DNA from: Bacteroidota bacterium
Lineage (GTDB): Bacteria; Bacteroidota; Bacteroidia; Chitinophagales; Chitinophagaceae
Reading direction: 5' to 3'
Length of the DNA stretch: 64,000 nucleotides
Assembly: GCA_018267705.1 (NCBI GenBank)
Contig: JAFDXX010000013.1
Coordinates: 1 to 64,000, forward strand
The stretch's first letter is position 1. Each line of letters opens with the position of its first letter. The notes below the pieces were generated by a model. That model did not search any database. It had not been told where the DNA came from and worked only from the letters and a program-made list of their open reading frames with translations. Below, in pieces: positions 1 through 7,965 of the stretch. The translations under genes and the position numbers were made by a program.

Positions 1-153
1 CTTTATGCTTATTCATTAGGCTTTCAGCAGGCAGACGAGCATTGGCATGCAGCAAATGAGTTCATAAGACTTTCAAGTATTCGTAAAGGGCAATTGATAT
101 ATTGTTATTACTTGCAACATTTAGCGGAAGAAGAAAATAAAATAAAAAATTAG
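1..153 (+). CDS. C-terminal end of an unidentified protein (partial)
   Basis: The first 50 codons read open from the left edge to a TAG at 151-153. They give a hydrophilic, aromatic-rich tail (Leu-Tyr-Ala-Tyr-Ser..., ending Glu-Glu-Glu-Asn-Lys-Ile-Lys-Asn). The start lies outside the window. No motif allows a family call. The frame is believable because it is open from the edge, has normal composition for this genome, and the next gene is convergent and begins its own 3' end 110 bases on. The stretch from 154 to 263 shows no clear hairpin terminator. Confidence 0.5.
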   Translation, partial: LYAYSLGFQQADEHWHAANEFIRLSSIRKGQLIYCYYLQHLAEEENKIKN

Positions 154-263
154 TAAGAATTGATTTCAACAATATATTTTTAAATTGTTTTTTACATAAA
201 CGTAACAAGAATATTGAGAGGCGAAAGCAATAAAAAATTAACTGAGTTATATTTTAATTACGT

Positions 264-1301
264 TTAATGTTTCCAAAATGCATTAATTCTTTGTTGTACA
301 TTTTCTCTTACACTTAAATAATAAAAATTATAATCGGCAACATGATAATTTTTTGTTTTTAAAAACATACTTCCAAAAAATTTTGGTTTAGGTGTAAATA
401 AAACACCACTATCAATATTTGCAGCAGCTACATGTTTGTATAATTTATTAAAATTTAGTAAAATAGATCCTTTGTTCAAATGCCTATCAGCATTGGGTTT
501 TAGGTTGTCCCAAGTTAGCGGGTTAGTTACAACGGCAATGTATTTTTCATTCAAAATATAATTGGGTTTATAACCTTGTTGCAAAGTACGCCAACTACAA
601 TAACAACCTGTTTGATTAGGATTTTCACAAGGCTGTAATTCTTTAAAGTAATTAGGTTCTACAGGCATACCTACTAAATATGCTATTACTAATTTGTTTT
701 TAAGAGGGCTGTTTTCAAAAAAATCATGTAATAATTTTTTTGCATGTGTAGTACCTTGGCTATGTGATGCAATAATAATAGGTCTGCCATTGTTCCAATG
801 TTGTAAATAAAATTCAAATGCAGCTTTTACATCGGCATAGGCTGTATCAAAAGCAGCAACAGCTTTTATGGTATCTTCTTTAGTTTTCGGGAAATAACTA
901 TAATAATTTGCTTGCCTGTAACGCGGAGCAAATACTCTTCCTGCTTCATTAAAAATACTTGCTTGAAATAAAATGGAAGTATAATCTGTTTTAGCATTTA
1001 AAGTTGCATTATCAATAGGTGCATTCCAACCTAAAGTTTTTTCTTTATCGGTATAAGTAGTAGGATGAATAAAAAAAACATCAACAACAGAATCAGAATG
1101 ATATTCTTTTCTTAAAGGTTTAGGCACACTGTCTGAAGCATCATGTTTATAAGGGTGTGCAGCCCAATAGTCTAAATTACTGTAATCAGGATTTCCATTG
1201 GCAGAATGAAAAGTATATTCTTTAATATGCTGCTGATATTTATTGCTGCAAGAAGTAAGAATAAAAATAAACAAGATTGCTGCTATTTTAAATAACTCCA
1301 T
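264..1301 (-). CDS. DUF3089-type alpha/beta hydrolase lipoprotein
   Basis: The frame is open further upstream to 1394, but the start at 1301 is chosen because it gives a clean lipoprotein signal: MELFKIA, a hydrophobic stretch, then the lipobox Leu-Thr-Ser-Cys at about residues 15-18. The mature protein (345 aa precursor) should be anchored in the outer or inner membrane. A Ser-His-Ser-Gln-Gly nucleophile elbow, fitting G/S-x-S-x-G, stands in a strand-turn-helix context (IIIASHSQGTTHAKKLL). Together with the early 'VFFIHPTTY' segment this matches DUF3089, a lipase/esterase-like alpha/beta hydrolase family common in Bacteroidota. The substrate is unknown. The gene is divergent from the chrA homologue at 1411. 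Confidence 0.75.
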   Translation of the reverse strand: MELFKIAAILFIFILTSCSNKYQQHIKEYTFHSANGNPDYSNLDYWAAHPYKHDASDSVPKPLRKEYHSDSVVDVFFIHPTTYTDKEKTLGWNAPIDNATLNAKTDYTSILFQASIFNEAGRVFAPRYRQANYYSYFPKTKEDTIKAVAAFDTAYADVKAAFEFYLQHWNNGRPIIIASHSQGTTHAKKLLHDFFENSPLKNKLVIAYLVGMPVEPNYFKELQPCENPNQTGCYCSWRTLQQGYKPNYILNEKYIAVVTNPLTWDNLKPNADRHLNKGSILLNFNKLYKHVAAANIDSGVLFTPKPKFFGSMFLKTKNYHVADYNFYYLSVRENVQQRINAFWKH

Positions 1302-1410
1302 ATAATAAAGTTGCAATATTTTGCCGATAGTTTTTTGTTTTATAAAGATTGTTTCTGTTAACTTAAACAATAATTTATTTACTTTATGCCACATATACCT
1401 TCATTTATAA

Positions 1411-2670
1411 ATGTTGTTACTTAGACATATTCCTTTTTTGCGTTCTGTATTATGGTACAGTGTTACTGCTTTTGGTGGACCACAAGGGCATTATGGAATG
1501 ATGGTAAAAACTTTTGTTGAAAAAAGAAGAGATGTTTCTGAAGCAGAATTATTAGAGTATGTAAGTTTTTGTAATATGCTGCCCGGAGCATCATCTACAC
1601 AAACCATTACATTAATTGGATATAAACGTGGCGGTATACCCTTAGCCATTCTTACTTTATTAATATGGATTTTTCCGGCATGTACTTTAATGGGTGCATT
1701 TTCTTTTTTGTTAGATTATTTTGATGATATGAAAATTACCGTTCAATCATTCAAGTTTATTCAACCTATGGTAATTGGGTTTATCATTTATTCTGCTGTT
1801 AAAACTTTTGGTATTGCCGTTAATAATACTATTACCAAAACAATTGTTACGGTTACGGCATTGGTAACTCTATTGGGTTTTAAAACTCCGTGGACAATTC
1901 CGTTATTAATTTTAGCAGCAGGTATTGCAACCAATTTCAGCAGCAAACGTATTCCTCAAAAAGAAGTTCCTCCTAAAAAAATTAAATGGGGAAACATATT
2001 AATATTTATTTCACTATTTGCTATTGCAGGATATTTATCTGAAACAGCAACCCGAGAAAACTGGAAGAACAGAAAGTTATACAACGTGTTTGAAAATAGC
2101 TATCGTTTTGGAAGTATTGTTTTTGGCGGAGGAGATGTATTAGTTTCTATTATGTATAACCAATACGTTGTGAGGCCGCAAACTAAACATATACAACAAA
2201 CCAAACGAGATGTATTAAGTATAAAGCAAGATGATTTTTTTGCAGGAAGTGGAATTGTTAGAGCAATACCGGGCCCTGTATTTTCAATAGCATCTTTTGC
2301 GGGCGGTATGGCATTGCGTAATGAAAATAATCCTGCTGCACAGTTAATGGGTTGTGTATTGGGAAGTATAGGAATATTTTTACCCAGTGCATTATTAATA
2401 TTATTCTTTTTTCCGGTATGGAATAATTTAAAAAAGTATGCAGTTATTTATAGGTCGTTAGAGGGTATTACTGCTTGTATTGTTGGAGTAATGATTGGTA
2501 CTGTTTTATTTTTATTGAACACAATAGTGTTTCCACAGTTTGTTATTAATACTTTAACCGGAATTAGTGATGTACTTGTAATTGCAGCAACTTTTTTATT
2601 GTTAAAATATACTTCAATAAAAGTTCCGTTTATAGTTGTGGGTTGTTTGCTATTGGGTTTTTTATTTTAA
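1411..2670 (+). CDS. chrA: ChrA-type chromate/anion transporter, fused two-domain form
   Basis: The 419-aa polytopic membrane protein carries two CHR domains in tandem. The first has '[12 protein letters not shown]' and '[10 protein letters not shown]' near residues 20-60. The second repeats the pattern from about residue 225 with '[11 protein letters not shown]' and '[12 protein letters not shown]'. Full-length ChrA proteins expel chromate by proton exchange in characterised bacteria; many homologues are of unverified substrate, so the specific ion is inferred. The GGP and PGP motifs of both halves are intact. It ends 2 bases before the stop codon of the convergent dusB gene, leaving no room for a terminator between them. 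Confidence 0.85.
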   Translation: MLLLRHIPFLRSVLWYSVTAFGGPQGHYGMMVKTFVEKRRDVSEAELLEYVSFCNMLPGASSTQTITLIGYKRGGIPLAILTLLIWIFPACTLMGAFSFLLDYFDDMKITVQSFKFIQPMVIGFIIYSAVKTFGIAVNNTITKTIVTVTALVTLLGFKTPWTIPLLILAAGIATNFSSKRIPQKEVPPKKIKWGNILIFISLFAIAGYLSETATRENWKNRKLYNVFENSYRFGSIVFGGGDVLVSIMYNQYVVRPQTKHIQQTKRDVLSIKQDDFFAGSGIVRAIPGPVFSIASFAGGMALRNENNPAAQLMGCVLGSIGIFLPSALLILFFFPVWNNLKKYAVIYRSLEGITACIVGVMIGTVLFLLNTIVFPQFVINTLTGISDVLVIAATFLLLKYTSIKVPFIVVGCLLLGFLF

Positions 2671-2672
2671 AA

Positions 2673-3710
2673 TTATACCGCACATTTTTCGTGATAATTA
2701 ATTAATTCAATTGGTGTTCTTTCTACTTCATAACCGGTATAATAATTTTCTATTTCATTAAGTACAGCTTCTATTTCTTCAATATTTTTTATTTGTACCA
2801 ACCTATTGCGAAACTCTTTAATATTAGGAAATCCTTTAAGATAATTAGCATAATGACTTCTCATTTCTAAAATTCCTAAAACACCATTTTTCCATTCAAT
2901 ACTTTTGTGTAAATGTTTTTTTATAACTGCAATGCGTTGTTGAATATTAGGCGGGGCAAGCATTTCGCCTGTTTTAATAAAATGTTTTATTTCATTAAAT
3001 ATCCAAGGGTATCCAATAGCAGCTCTTCCTATCATAATGCCATCTACACCAAAACGATTTTTATAGGCCAATGCTTTTTGTGGTGAATCAATATCGCCAT
3101 TTCCAAAAATGGGAATATGAATACGTGGGTTGTTTTTTACTTTAGCAATTAATGTCCAATCTGCTTCACCTTTATACATTTGGCTACGTGTACGGCCATG
3201 TATGCTTAATGCTTTAATACCTACATCTTGTAAACGCTCGGCTACTTCTTCAATATTTTTACTGTTATCATCCCATCCTAAACGTGTTTTAACAGTTACA
3301 GGTAATGAAGTTGATTTTACAACTGCTGTAGTAAGTTTAACCATTAAATCAACATCTTTCAATACACCTGCACCTGCACCTTTGCTAACTACTTTTTTTA
3401 CGGGGCAACCAAAGTTAATATCAACTAAATCTGGATTTACGGTTTCAACTATTTTGGCACTTAAAGCCATAGCTTCTTCATCTCCTCCAAAAATTTGAAT
3501 ACCTACGGGGCGTTCTTCTTCAAATATATCAAGCTTTTTACGGCTTTTAATGGCATCACGTATTAAACCTTCACTGCTTATAAATTCAGTGTACATTAGG
3601 TCTGCACCATTGTCTTTACAAACCGAACGAAACGGAGGATCGCTTACATCTTCCATTGGAGCCAGTAACAAAGGAAACTCAGGTAATTGTATGTTATGTA
3701 TTTTAATCAA
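2673..3710 (-). CDS. dusB: tRNA-dihydrouridine synthase (DusB-like)
   Basis: This flavoenzyme reduces specific uridines in the tRNA D-loop to dihydrouridine using NADPH. The 345-aa protein has the family hallmarks in order: APMEDVSDPPFR (about residues 17-28), the NFGCPVKKV segment with the catalytic Cys near residue 100, KTRLGWDD, HGRTRSQMYKG and the phosphate-binding GNGDI. Length is normal. The start codon at 3710 is TTG: it is the only candidate that gives the usual family N-terminus (Ile-Lys-Ile...-Leu-Pro-Glu-Phe-Pro-Leu-Leu-Leu-Ala-Pro-Met), and there is no in-frame ATG before an upstream stop. Divergent from the CPBP protease gene. Confidence 0.93.
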   Translation of the reverse strand: MIKIHNIQLPEFPLLLAPMEDVSDPPFRSVCKDNGADLMYTEFISSEGLIRDAIKSRKKLDIFEEERPVGIQIFGGDEEAMALSAKIVETVNPDLVDINFGCPVKKVVSKGAGAGVLKDVDLMVKLTTAVVKSTSLPVTVKTRLGWDDNSKNIEEVAERLQDVGIKALSIHGRTRSQMYKGEADWTLIAKVKNNPRIHIPIFGNGDIDSPQKALAYKNRFGVDGIMIGRAAIGYPWIFNEIKHFIKTGEMLAPPNIQQRIAVIKKHLHKSIEWKNGVLGILEMRSHYANYLKGFPNIKEFRNRLVQIKNIEEIEAVLNEIENYYTGYEVERTPIELINYHEKCAV

Positions 3711-3733
3711 AATGCTTCTATTATCTTAGCTTG

Positions 3734-3741
3734 CAAATTTA
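3734..3741 (-). promoter_or_regulatory. Candidate -7 promoter box for dusB
   Basis: The minus strand reads TAAATTTG here, a full match to the Bacteroidota -7 consensus TAnnTTTG, 23 bases before the TTG start of dusB. A convincing -33 TTTG at the usual distance is not seen. Confidence 0.4.
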
Positions 3742-3766
3742 CAGTTTGATTTTTTAATGATTAGTT

Positions 3767-4735
3767 ATGAATGAAGAAGAACAACAACAAAGTTTTGAAG
3801 ATTCGGAACATTTTCAACAATTTTTTAATAAGAAAACCACCACCACAGCTATAAGTTATGCCGGGCAATTAGGTATTTTAATTGGTTTGTTGGGTGCTGC
3901 ATTAATTATTGGATCATTAATTACCGGAATTATTTTTATTACCTTAACACATACCAGTTTGTTTGATTTAGAAAAAACAATGGCAAATCCTGCTTATGCC
4001 AATGCTTCTAAAATTGCACAGTTAATTGGTTCTGTTATTATATTTTTTGTTCCTGCATTTTTTTATGCTCGTATAGTAAATAAAAATCCGTTTAAACAAC
4101 TGGGCTTTAGTAAACAAATAAGCATAAAACAAATATTTATTGTAATAGCTATTGCTATTATGGGCTTGTATTTAAGTGGTGCATTAGCACGGTTAAACGA
4201 AACGATTCCTATATCAAAAAGTTTGACGGCTTACTTTAAACAAATGGAAGATAAATACAGTGAGCAAGTTTTAATAATGGCAAATATGAAAACCATTGGA
4301 GATTATTTATTTTCATTACTTGTAATTGCATTAATTCCTGCAATTGTTGAAGAAACTTTGTTTAGAGGAGGTTTACAAAACATATTGGTAAAATGGACAA
4401 AAAGTGCATGGATAGGCATTGTTATTACAAGCATTATATTTAGTGCTATTCACTTTAGTTATTACGGCTTTTTATCAAGAGCAATGTTGGGAATGGTTTT
4501 AGGCTTTATTTTTTATGAAACAAAAAACTTGTGGTTAAATATTTTAATGCATTTTATTAATAACGGCGTTGCTATAACAGGGTTGTATTTTATTATGAAA
4601 AAAGAAAAAGTAACTAAAGAGGCTTTAAATGATGATACTTATCCTATTTGGATTGGTGCCATTGCATTATTGGTTATTATTTATTTGTTTCAATTATTAA
4701 AGAAAGAAACTGCTAAACAAAATTTACAGGCATAA
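3767..4735 (+). CDS. CPBP (Abi) family intramembrane metalloprotease
   Basis: The 322-aa protein has about eight membrane segments and an acidic N-terminal tail. The conserved CPBP motif 1 is present as Val-Glu-Glu-Thr-Leu-Phe-Arg (EExxxR; E195, E196, R200). It is followed by the motif 2 His in 'SAIHFS' (H229) and a third His/Asn motif 'LMHFINN' (H262). These residues form the metal site in the Rce1/CPBP glutamic-type proteases. Substrates in Bacteroidota are unknown. The stop codon overlaps the next start (TAATG at 4733-4737), so it is translationally coupled to the DUF2007 gene and probably in one unit with cdsA. Confidence 0.88.
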   Translation: MNEEEQQQSFEDSEHFQQFFNKKTTTTAISYAGQLGILIGLLGAALIIGSLITGIIFITLTHTSLFDLEKTMANPAYANASKIAQLIGSVIIFFVPAFFYARIVNKNPFKQLGFSKQISIKQIFIVIAIAIMGLYLSGALARLNETIPISKSLTAYFKQMEDKYSEQVLIMANMKTIGDYLFSLLVIALIPAIVEETLFRGGLQNILVKWTKSAWIGIVITSIIFSAIHFSYYGFLSRAMLGMVLGFIFYETKNLWLNILMHFINNGVAITGLYFIMKKEKVTKEALNDDTYPIWIGAIALLVIIYLFQLLKKETAKQNLQA

Positions 4736-4941
4736 TGCAACCTTGGTATTTATTAAAAAGCACCCGTAACATTGCAGAAGCAAATATTGTAAAAGGATTA
4801 TTACAAGAAAACGATATACCCGTTCAGTTATTAAACAAACAAGATAGCAGCTATCTTAATTTCGGCGATATTGAAATTTATGTTCCCGATTATTATAAAA
4901 ATGTAGCAGAAAACTTACTGCATAAAGCACTGCTTAATTAG
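4735..4941 (+). CDS. DUF2007 small protein (putative signal-transducing protein)
   Basis: The 68-aa cytosolic protein matches DUF2007 in its arrangement: an N-terminal Trp-x-x-Leu strand, then 'AEANIVKGLLQENDIPVQLL', and a central Gly-Asp-Ile-x-Ile-Tyr-Val-Pro turn ending in a helix. These ACT-like domains are thought to bind small ligands, but no biochemical role is established. The ATG overlaps the stop of the CPBP protease gene by one base, so its translation is probably coupled to the protease. cdsA follows 62 bases downstream. Confidence 0.8.
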   Translation: MQPWYLLKSTRNIAEANIVKGLLQENDIPVQLLNKQDSSYLNFGDIEIYVPDYYKNVAENLLHKALLN

Positions 4942-5003
4942 CAAACAATTTATGGTTGTAGTTTATAGGCATAATAAAAACCAATAACTACCAATTATTA
5001 ACT

Positions 5004-5879
5004 ATGGCATTCAACATACAAACATTTAAAACACGCACATTAACCGCAATAATATTTGCAGTAATTATGCTAACAGGATTATTATATAATTACTGGAGTT
5101 TTTTTATTTTATTTTCTATTATACATATTGGTTGTTGGATAGAATATCAAAAATTAATAGGTATAATTCATAAAGATTATTTAACCATTACATCTTTTCA
5201 TAGAAATTGTATTATGCTAATTGGTTGGTGTTGTATGTTATTTATGTGTGGCGGAATGTATAAAATAGGAAACTTTAGTTTAAAAGGAATTGGTGAATAC
5301 GGCATTCTAATATTAACTATTATTTTTTGTTTGTTTGAAATAGTATTTAAGAAAAAACTGAATATAAAACCTATTGGTTATTCTGTATTAGGCTTATTAT
5401 ATATTTCATTAAGTTGGAGTTTAATGATTGGATTAAGAAGCAATGAAACTTTTTTTGAAGGAAAAAATATTTCTGTAACAATGGGATTTGTTATTCCTAT
5501 TTTATTAATTGCTTCTATTTGGATTAATGATACCATGCAATACATTGTAGGATCATTCATTGGCAAAACACCATTCAGCAAAATATCTCCTAAAAAAACA
5601 TGGGAAGGCACAGTAGGAGGTTCTTTGCTTTGCATTATTGTTGTTTCGTTGGTTGGTTATTATATAATAAATATTCCTTTACAATTATGTATGGGTATTT
5701 CTGCAATTGCCGCAATTGTTGGCACTGCCGGAGATTTGGTTGAAAGTAAATTAAAACGATTAGCCAATGTAAAAGATAGCGGAAACATTATGCCCGGACA
5801 TGGTGGCTTTTTAGACAGATTTGATTCTTTATTATTAGCAACACCTTTTATTTGGTTGTTTGTTTATTTCTTTGCATAA
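5004..5879 (+). CDS. cdsA: Phosphatidate cytidylyltransferase (CDP-diglyceride synthase)
   Basis: CdsA makes CDP-diacylglycerol from phosphatidate and CTP in the inner membrane, the branch point of phospholipid synthesis. The 291-aa protein has multiple hydrophobic segments. The family signature is at the C-terminal third: 'SPKKTWEGTVGG' (about residues 195-206), then 'GDLVESKLKR..NVKDSG' and 'MPGHGGFLDRFDSLL', which carry the conserved acidic metal-binding residues. Length is normal. It lies downstream of the CPBP protease and DUF2007 genes on the same strand and is followed after 24 bases by a PLP enzyme, so all four may be co-transcribed. Confidence 0.93.
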   Translation: MAFNIQTFKTRTLTAIIFAVIMLTGLLYNYWSFFILFSIIHIGCWIEYQKLIGIIHKDYLTITSFHRNCIMLIGWCCMLFMCGGMYKIGNFSLKGIGEYGILILTIIFCLFEIVFKKKLNIKPIGYSVLGLLYISLSWSLMIGLRSNETFFEGKNISVTMGFVIPILLIASIWINDTMQYIVGSFIGKTPFSKISPKKTWEGTVGGSLLCIIVVSLVGYYIINIPLQLCMGISAIAAIVGTAGDLVESKLKRLANVKDSGNIMPGHGGFLDRFDSLLLATPFIWLFVYFFA

Positions 5880-5903
5880 ACAATTCATTTAAAAAATATA
5901 AAT

Positions 5904-7043
5904 ATGAAAATAGCAACAAAATATATACATGCAGGTGCAGAACCCGATCCCTCAACCGGTGCAATAATGACACCTATTTTTCAAACCTCAACTTATGTGC
6001 AGCAAGCTCCCGGGGTAAATAAAGGATATGAATATGCACGAAGTCAAAACCCTACACGTAAAGCATTAGAAGAAGCTTATGCACAAATTGAAAACGGAAA
6101 ATTTGGATTAGCATTTAGTAGTGGTGTTGCTGCAACTGATTCTGTAATGAAACTATTGCAGCCCGGTAATGAAGTTATTTGTGGTAATGATATGTATGGC
6201 GGCACGTACAGACTATTTACTAAAATATATGAAAAATTTGGCATTAAGTTTCACTATATAAACATGCAAAGTGTTACCAATATTGAAGCATTAATAAACA
6301 ATAATACTAAACTAATTTGGGCAGAAACACCAACCAATCCGTTAATGAATATTGTTGATATTGCTGCTGTTGCAAGTATTGCAAAAAAACATAATGTAAT
6401 ACTTTGTGTTGATAATACATTTGCTTCTCCTTATTTACAAAACCCTTTAAACTTGGGTGCAGATATTGTAATGCATAGTGCTACCAAATATTTAGGTGGG
6501 CATAGCGATGTAATACAAGGTTGTTTAATAATGAATGATGCTGCTTTGCGGGAACAATTATATTTTATACAAAAAAGTTGCGGTGCAGTACCGGGTCCCC
6601 AAGATTGTTTTTTGGTTTTGCGTGGTATAAAAACCTTACATGTGCGTATGCAACGCCATTGTGAGAACGGAGAAAAAATTGCTCATTGGCTTCGCAATAA
6701 TAATAACGTGGCAAAAGTGTATTGGCCCGGATTTGAAGATATAGCGGGCTATGCTGTTGCAAAAAAACAAATGCGTGGTTTTGGAGGAATGATAAGTTTT
6801 GAATTGAAGAACGATAGTGTTGAAGAAGCAAAACGTGTTTTATCATCAACACATTTATTTTCGTTAGCAGAAAGTTTAGGCGGCGTTGAAAGTTTAATTA
6901 ATCATCCTGCAAGTATGACGCATGCCTCTATACCTAAAGAAGAAAGAATTAAAAACGGATTGAGCGATTCTTTAATTAGATTAAGTGTAGGTATTGAAGA
7001 TGTTGATGATTTAATTACAGATTTACAACGTGCAATAGGATAA
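5904..7043 (+). CDS. Cystathionine gamma-synthase / beta-lyase family PLP enzyme
   Basis: The 379-aa protein belongs to the Cys/Met-metabolism PLP family (fold type I). The PLP lysine is K195 in Ser-Ala-Thr-Lys-Tyr-Leu-Gly-Gly-His-Ser-Asp. Upstream are the cofactor motifs 'FSSGVAATD', 'NDMYGGTYRLF', 'WAETPTNP' and 'VDNTFASPYLQNP', all intact. The C-terminal 'SLGGVESLINHPASMTH' and 'LIRLSVGIEDVDDLI' are also typical. Whether it acts as gamma-synthase, gamma-lyase or beta-lyase cannot be decided from these motifs. It probably serves transsulfuration between cysteine and methionine. No other methionine genes are nearby. Confidence 0.88.
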   Translation: MKIATKYIHAGAEPDPSTGAIMTPIFQTSTYVQQAPGVNKGYEYARSQNPTRKALEEAYAQIENGKFGLAFSSGVAATDSVMKLLQPGNEVICGNDMYGGTYRLFTKIYEKFGIKFHYINMQSVTNIEALINNNTKLIWAETPTNPLMNIVDIAAVASIAKKHNVILCVDNTFASPYLQNPLNLGADIVMHSATKYLGGHSDVIQGCLIMNDAALREQLYFIQKSCGAVPGPQDCFLVLRGIKTLHVRMQRHCENGEKIAHWLRNNNNVAKVYWPGFEDIAGYAVAKKQMRGFGGMISFELKNDSVEEAKRVLSSTHLFSLAESLGGVESLINHPASMTHASIPKEERIKNGLSDSLIRLSVGIEDVDDLITDLQRAIG

Positions 7044-7060
7044 AAGAAGTATTTAAATTA

Positions 7061-7516
7061 TCATTTCTTATCATATACATTGGCATTATGCAGTTGCATA
7101 AACCGCTTAGATTGTTCTTCACCAAAACTTTCCCAACCAAATTGTTTGTATAACTCATGTGCATCTTTTGTGCCTAATAACCATCTTCTTAAGCCTTGTA
7201 CTTCGGGGTTGTTATGAATAAATTGCAGTAGCCATTTACTTAACCCTTTGCCTCTGTGTGTTTCTATAATAAACACATCTGCTAAATAAGCAAAGGTTGC
7301 ATAATCTGTAATTAATCTTGCAAAACCAACTTGCTCTTGTTTATATAACAATGTAAAACAATATGAATTTTCTATTGAACGCTGTACAACATGCAGCGGA
7401 ATATTTTTTGCCCAGTAAGATTGCGTTGATAAATAGTAGTGTACAACAGTAATATCAATTTTATTTTTATTGGTTGTTATAACATAACCATTGTTAGTTG
7501 ATTCATATATTTTCAT
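7061..7516 (-). CDS. GNAT family N-acetyltransferase
   Basis: The 151-aa protein has a GNAT fold. The acetyl-CoA pyrophosphate loop is seen as 'FIIETHRGKGLSKWLL' (R/Q-x-x-G-x-G/A type, about residues 83-98), preceded by the strand 'FARLITDYATFAYLADV' and followed by 'RRWLLGTKDAHELYKQFGW', which is the usual beta6-alpha4 region. The acceptor substrate is unknown. Start at the ATG of 7514-7516. It is convergent with the cystathionine synthase-type gene, and a rho-independent terminator at 7557-7580 separates it from the small gene upstream, so it needs its own promoter in the roughly 40 bases before its start. Confidence 0.85.
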   Translation of the reverse strand: MKIYESTNNGYVITTNKNKIDITVVHYYLSTQSYWAKNIPLHVVQRSIENSYCFTLLYKQEQVGFARLITDYATFAYLADVFIIETHRGKGLSKWLLQFIHNNPEVQGLRRWLLGTKDAHELYKQFGWESFGEEQSKRFMQLHNANVYDKK

Positions 7517-7556
7517 ACAATAAATTTTTGTTAGTGAAAATAAAAAGGAAAATAAA

Positions 7557-7580
7557 AAAGCCTCGCAGAAGCGAAGCTTT
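7557..7580 (-). terminator. Rho-independent terminator of the small gene at 7594-7725
   Basis: On the minus strand AAAGCTTCGC and GCGAGGCTTT pair over 10 positions with one mismatch around a TTCT loop, followed directly by a T-rich run (TTTATTTT). It lies 13 bases past the stop of the 43-aa frame and upstream of the GNAT gene, so it ends a short transcript. Confidence 0.75.
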
Positions 7581-7593
7581 GTATATGGATGGG

Positions 7594-7725
7594 TTAGTAA
7601 GTACCAGAAACTTTCGTTTCCAATACAATATTATAAATAGTTTTTACCAACTCAAAATAAATTAGAAAGAATTTTATTAACATTTTAAAATAATTTGTGA
7701 ATTGCGTTTTTAATTTTTCTTCCAT
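7594..7725 (-). CDS. Possible 43-aa small protein (orphan mini-gene)
   Basis: An ATG at 7723-7725 opens a 43-codon frame ending in TAA at 7594-7596. The predicted peptide starts Met-Glu-Glu-Lys-Leu-Lys, has a hydrophobic, aromatic middle (about residues 14-33, with Leu-Ile-Lys-Phe-Phe-Leu-Ile-Tyr-Phe) and a polar tail ending Lys-Val-Ser-Gly-Thr-Tyr. The strongest support is the terminator just after the stop, which shows that a short minus-strand transcript ends here. The transcript could instead be a non-coding RNA, since the frame is short and no ribosome-binding site is visible (normal for this phylum). No family is recognised. Confidence 0.4.
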   Translation of the reverse strand: MEEKLKTQFTNYFKMLIKFFLIYFELVKTIYNIVLETKVSGTY

Positions 7726-7935
7726 TATAATTGGTTAAACATCAAACAGTACAATAATTTTTTTGAAAATGAATTTATTCATTCTTATGAAACATGCATG
7801 AATAAAGAGCTTTAGCATGTTGTTTGTTTTTTTATTTACACAGTATGTTATTTTTTGTTTCATTTTTTTATGGTAAAAACGTATTTCAAAACAGTATTCA
7901 ACACAACAAAAAATTTTAGTGCAGTGCATTGCTAT
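7726..7935. other. AT-rich intergenic stretch without a recognised gene
   Basis: This part of the 449-base gap between the GNAT gene and lpxD holds the upstream region of the small minus-strand gene and of lpxD. Runs of T and A dominate. The open frames seen on the minus strand have no coding character and are set aside. Confidence 0.5.
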
Positions 7936-7943
7936 TACCTTTG
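7936..7943 (+). promoter_or_regulatory. Candidate -7 promoter box for lpxD
   Basis: TACCTTTG fits TAnnTTTG exactly and lies 22 bases before the lpxD start. The -33 position holds TTTTAG, a weak match to TTTG. Confidence 0.45.
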
Positions 7944-7965
7944 ATGCAACAAAAAATATAGTTGT

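Noticed and set aside
3130-3498. 122-codon open frame antisense to dusB
   Set aside because: It lies fully opposite a well-conserved gene, and its Ser/Thr/Pro-rich composition is that of the reverse complement of dusB codons.
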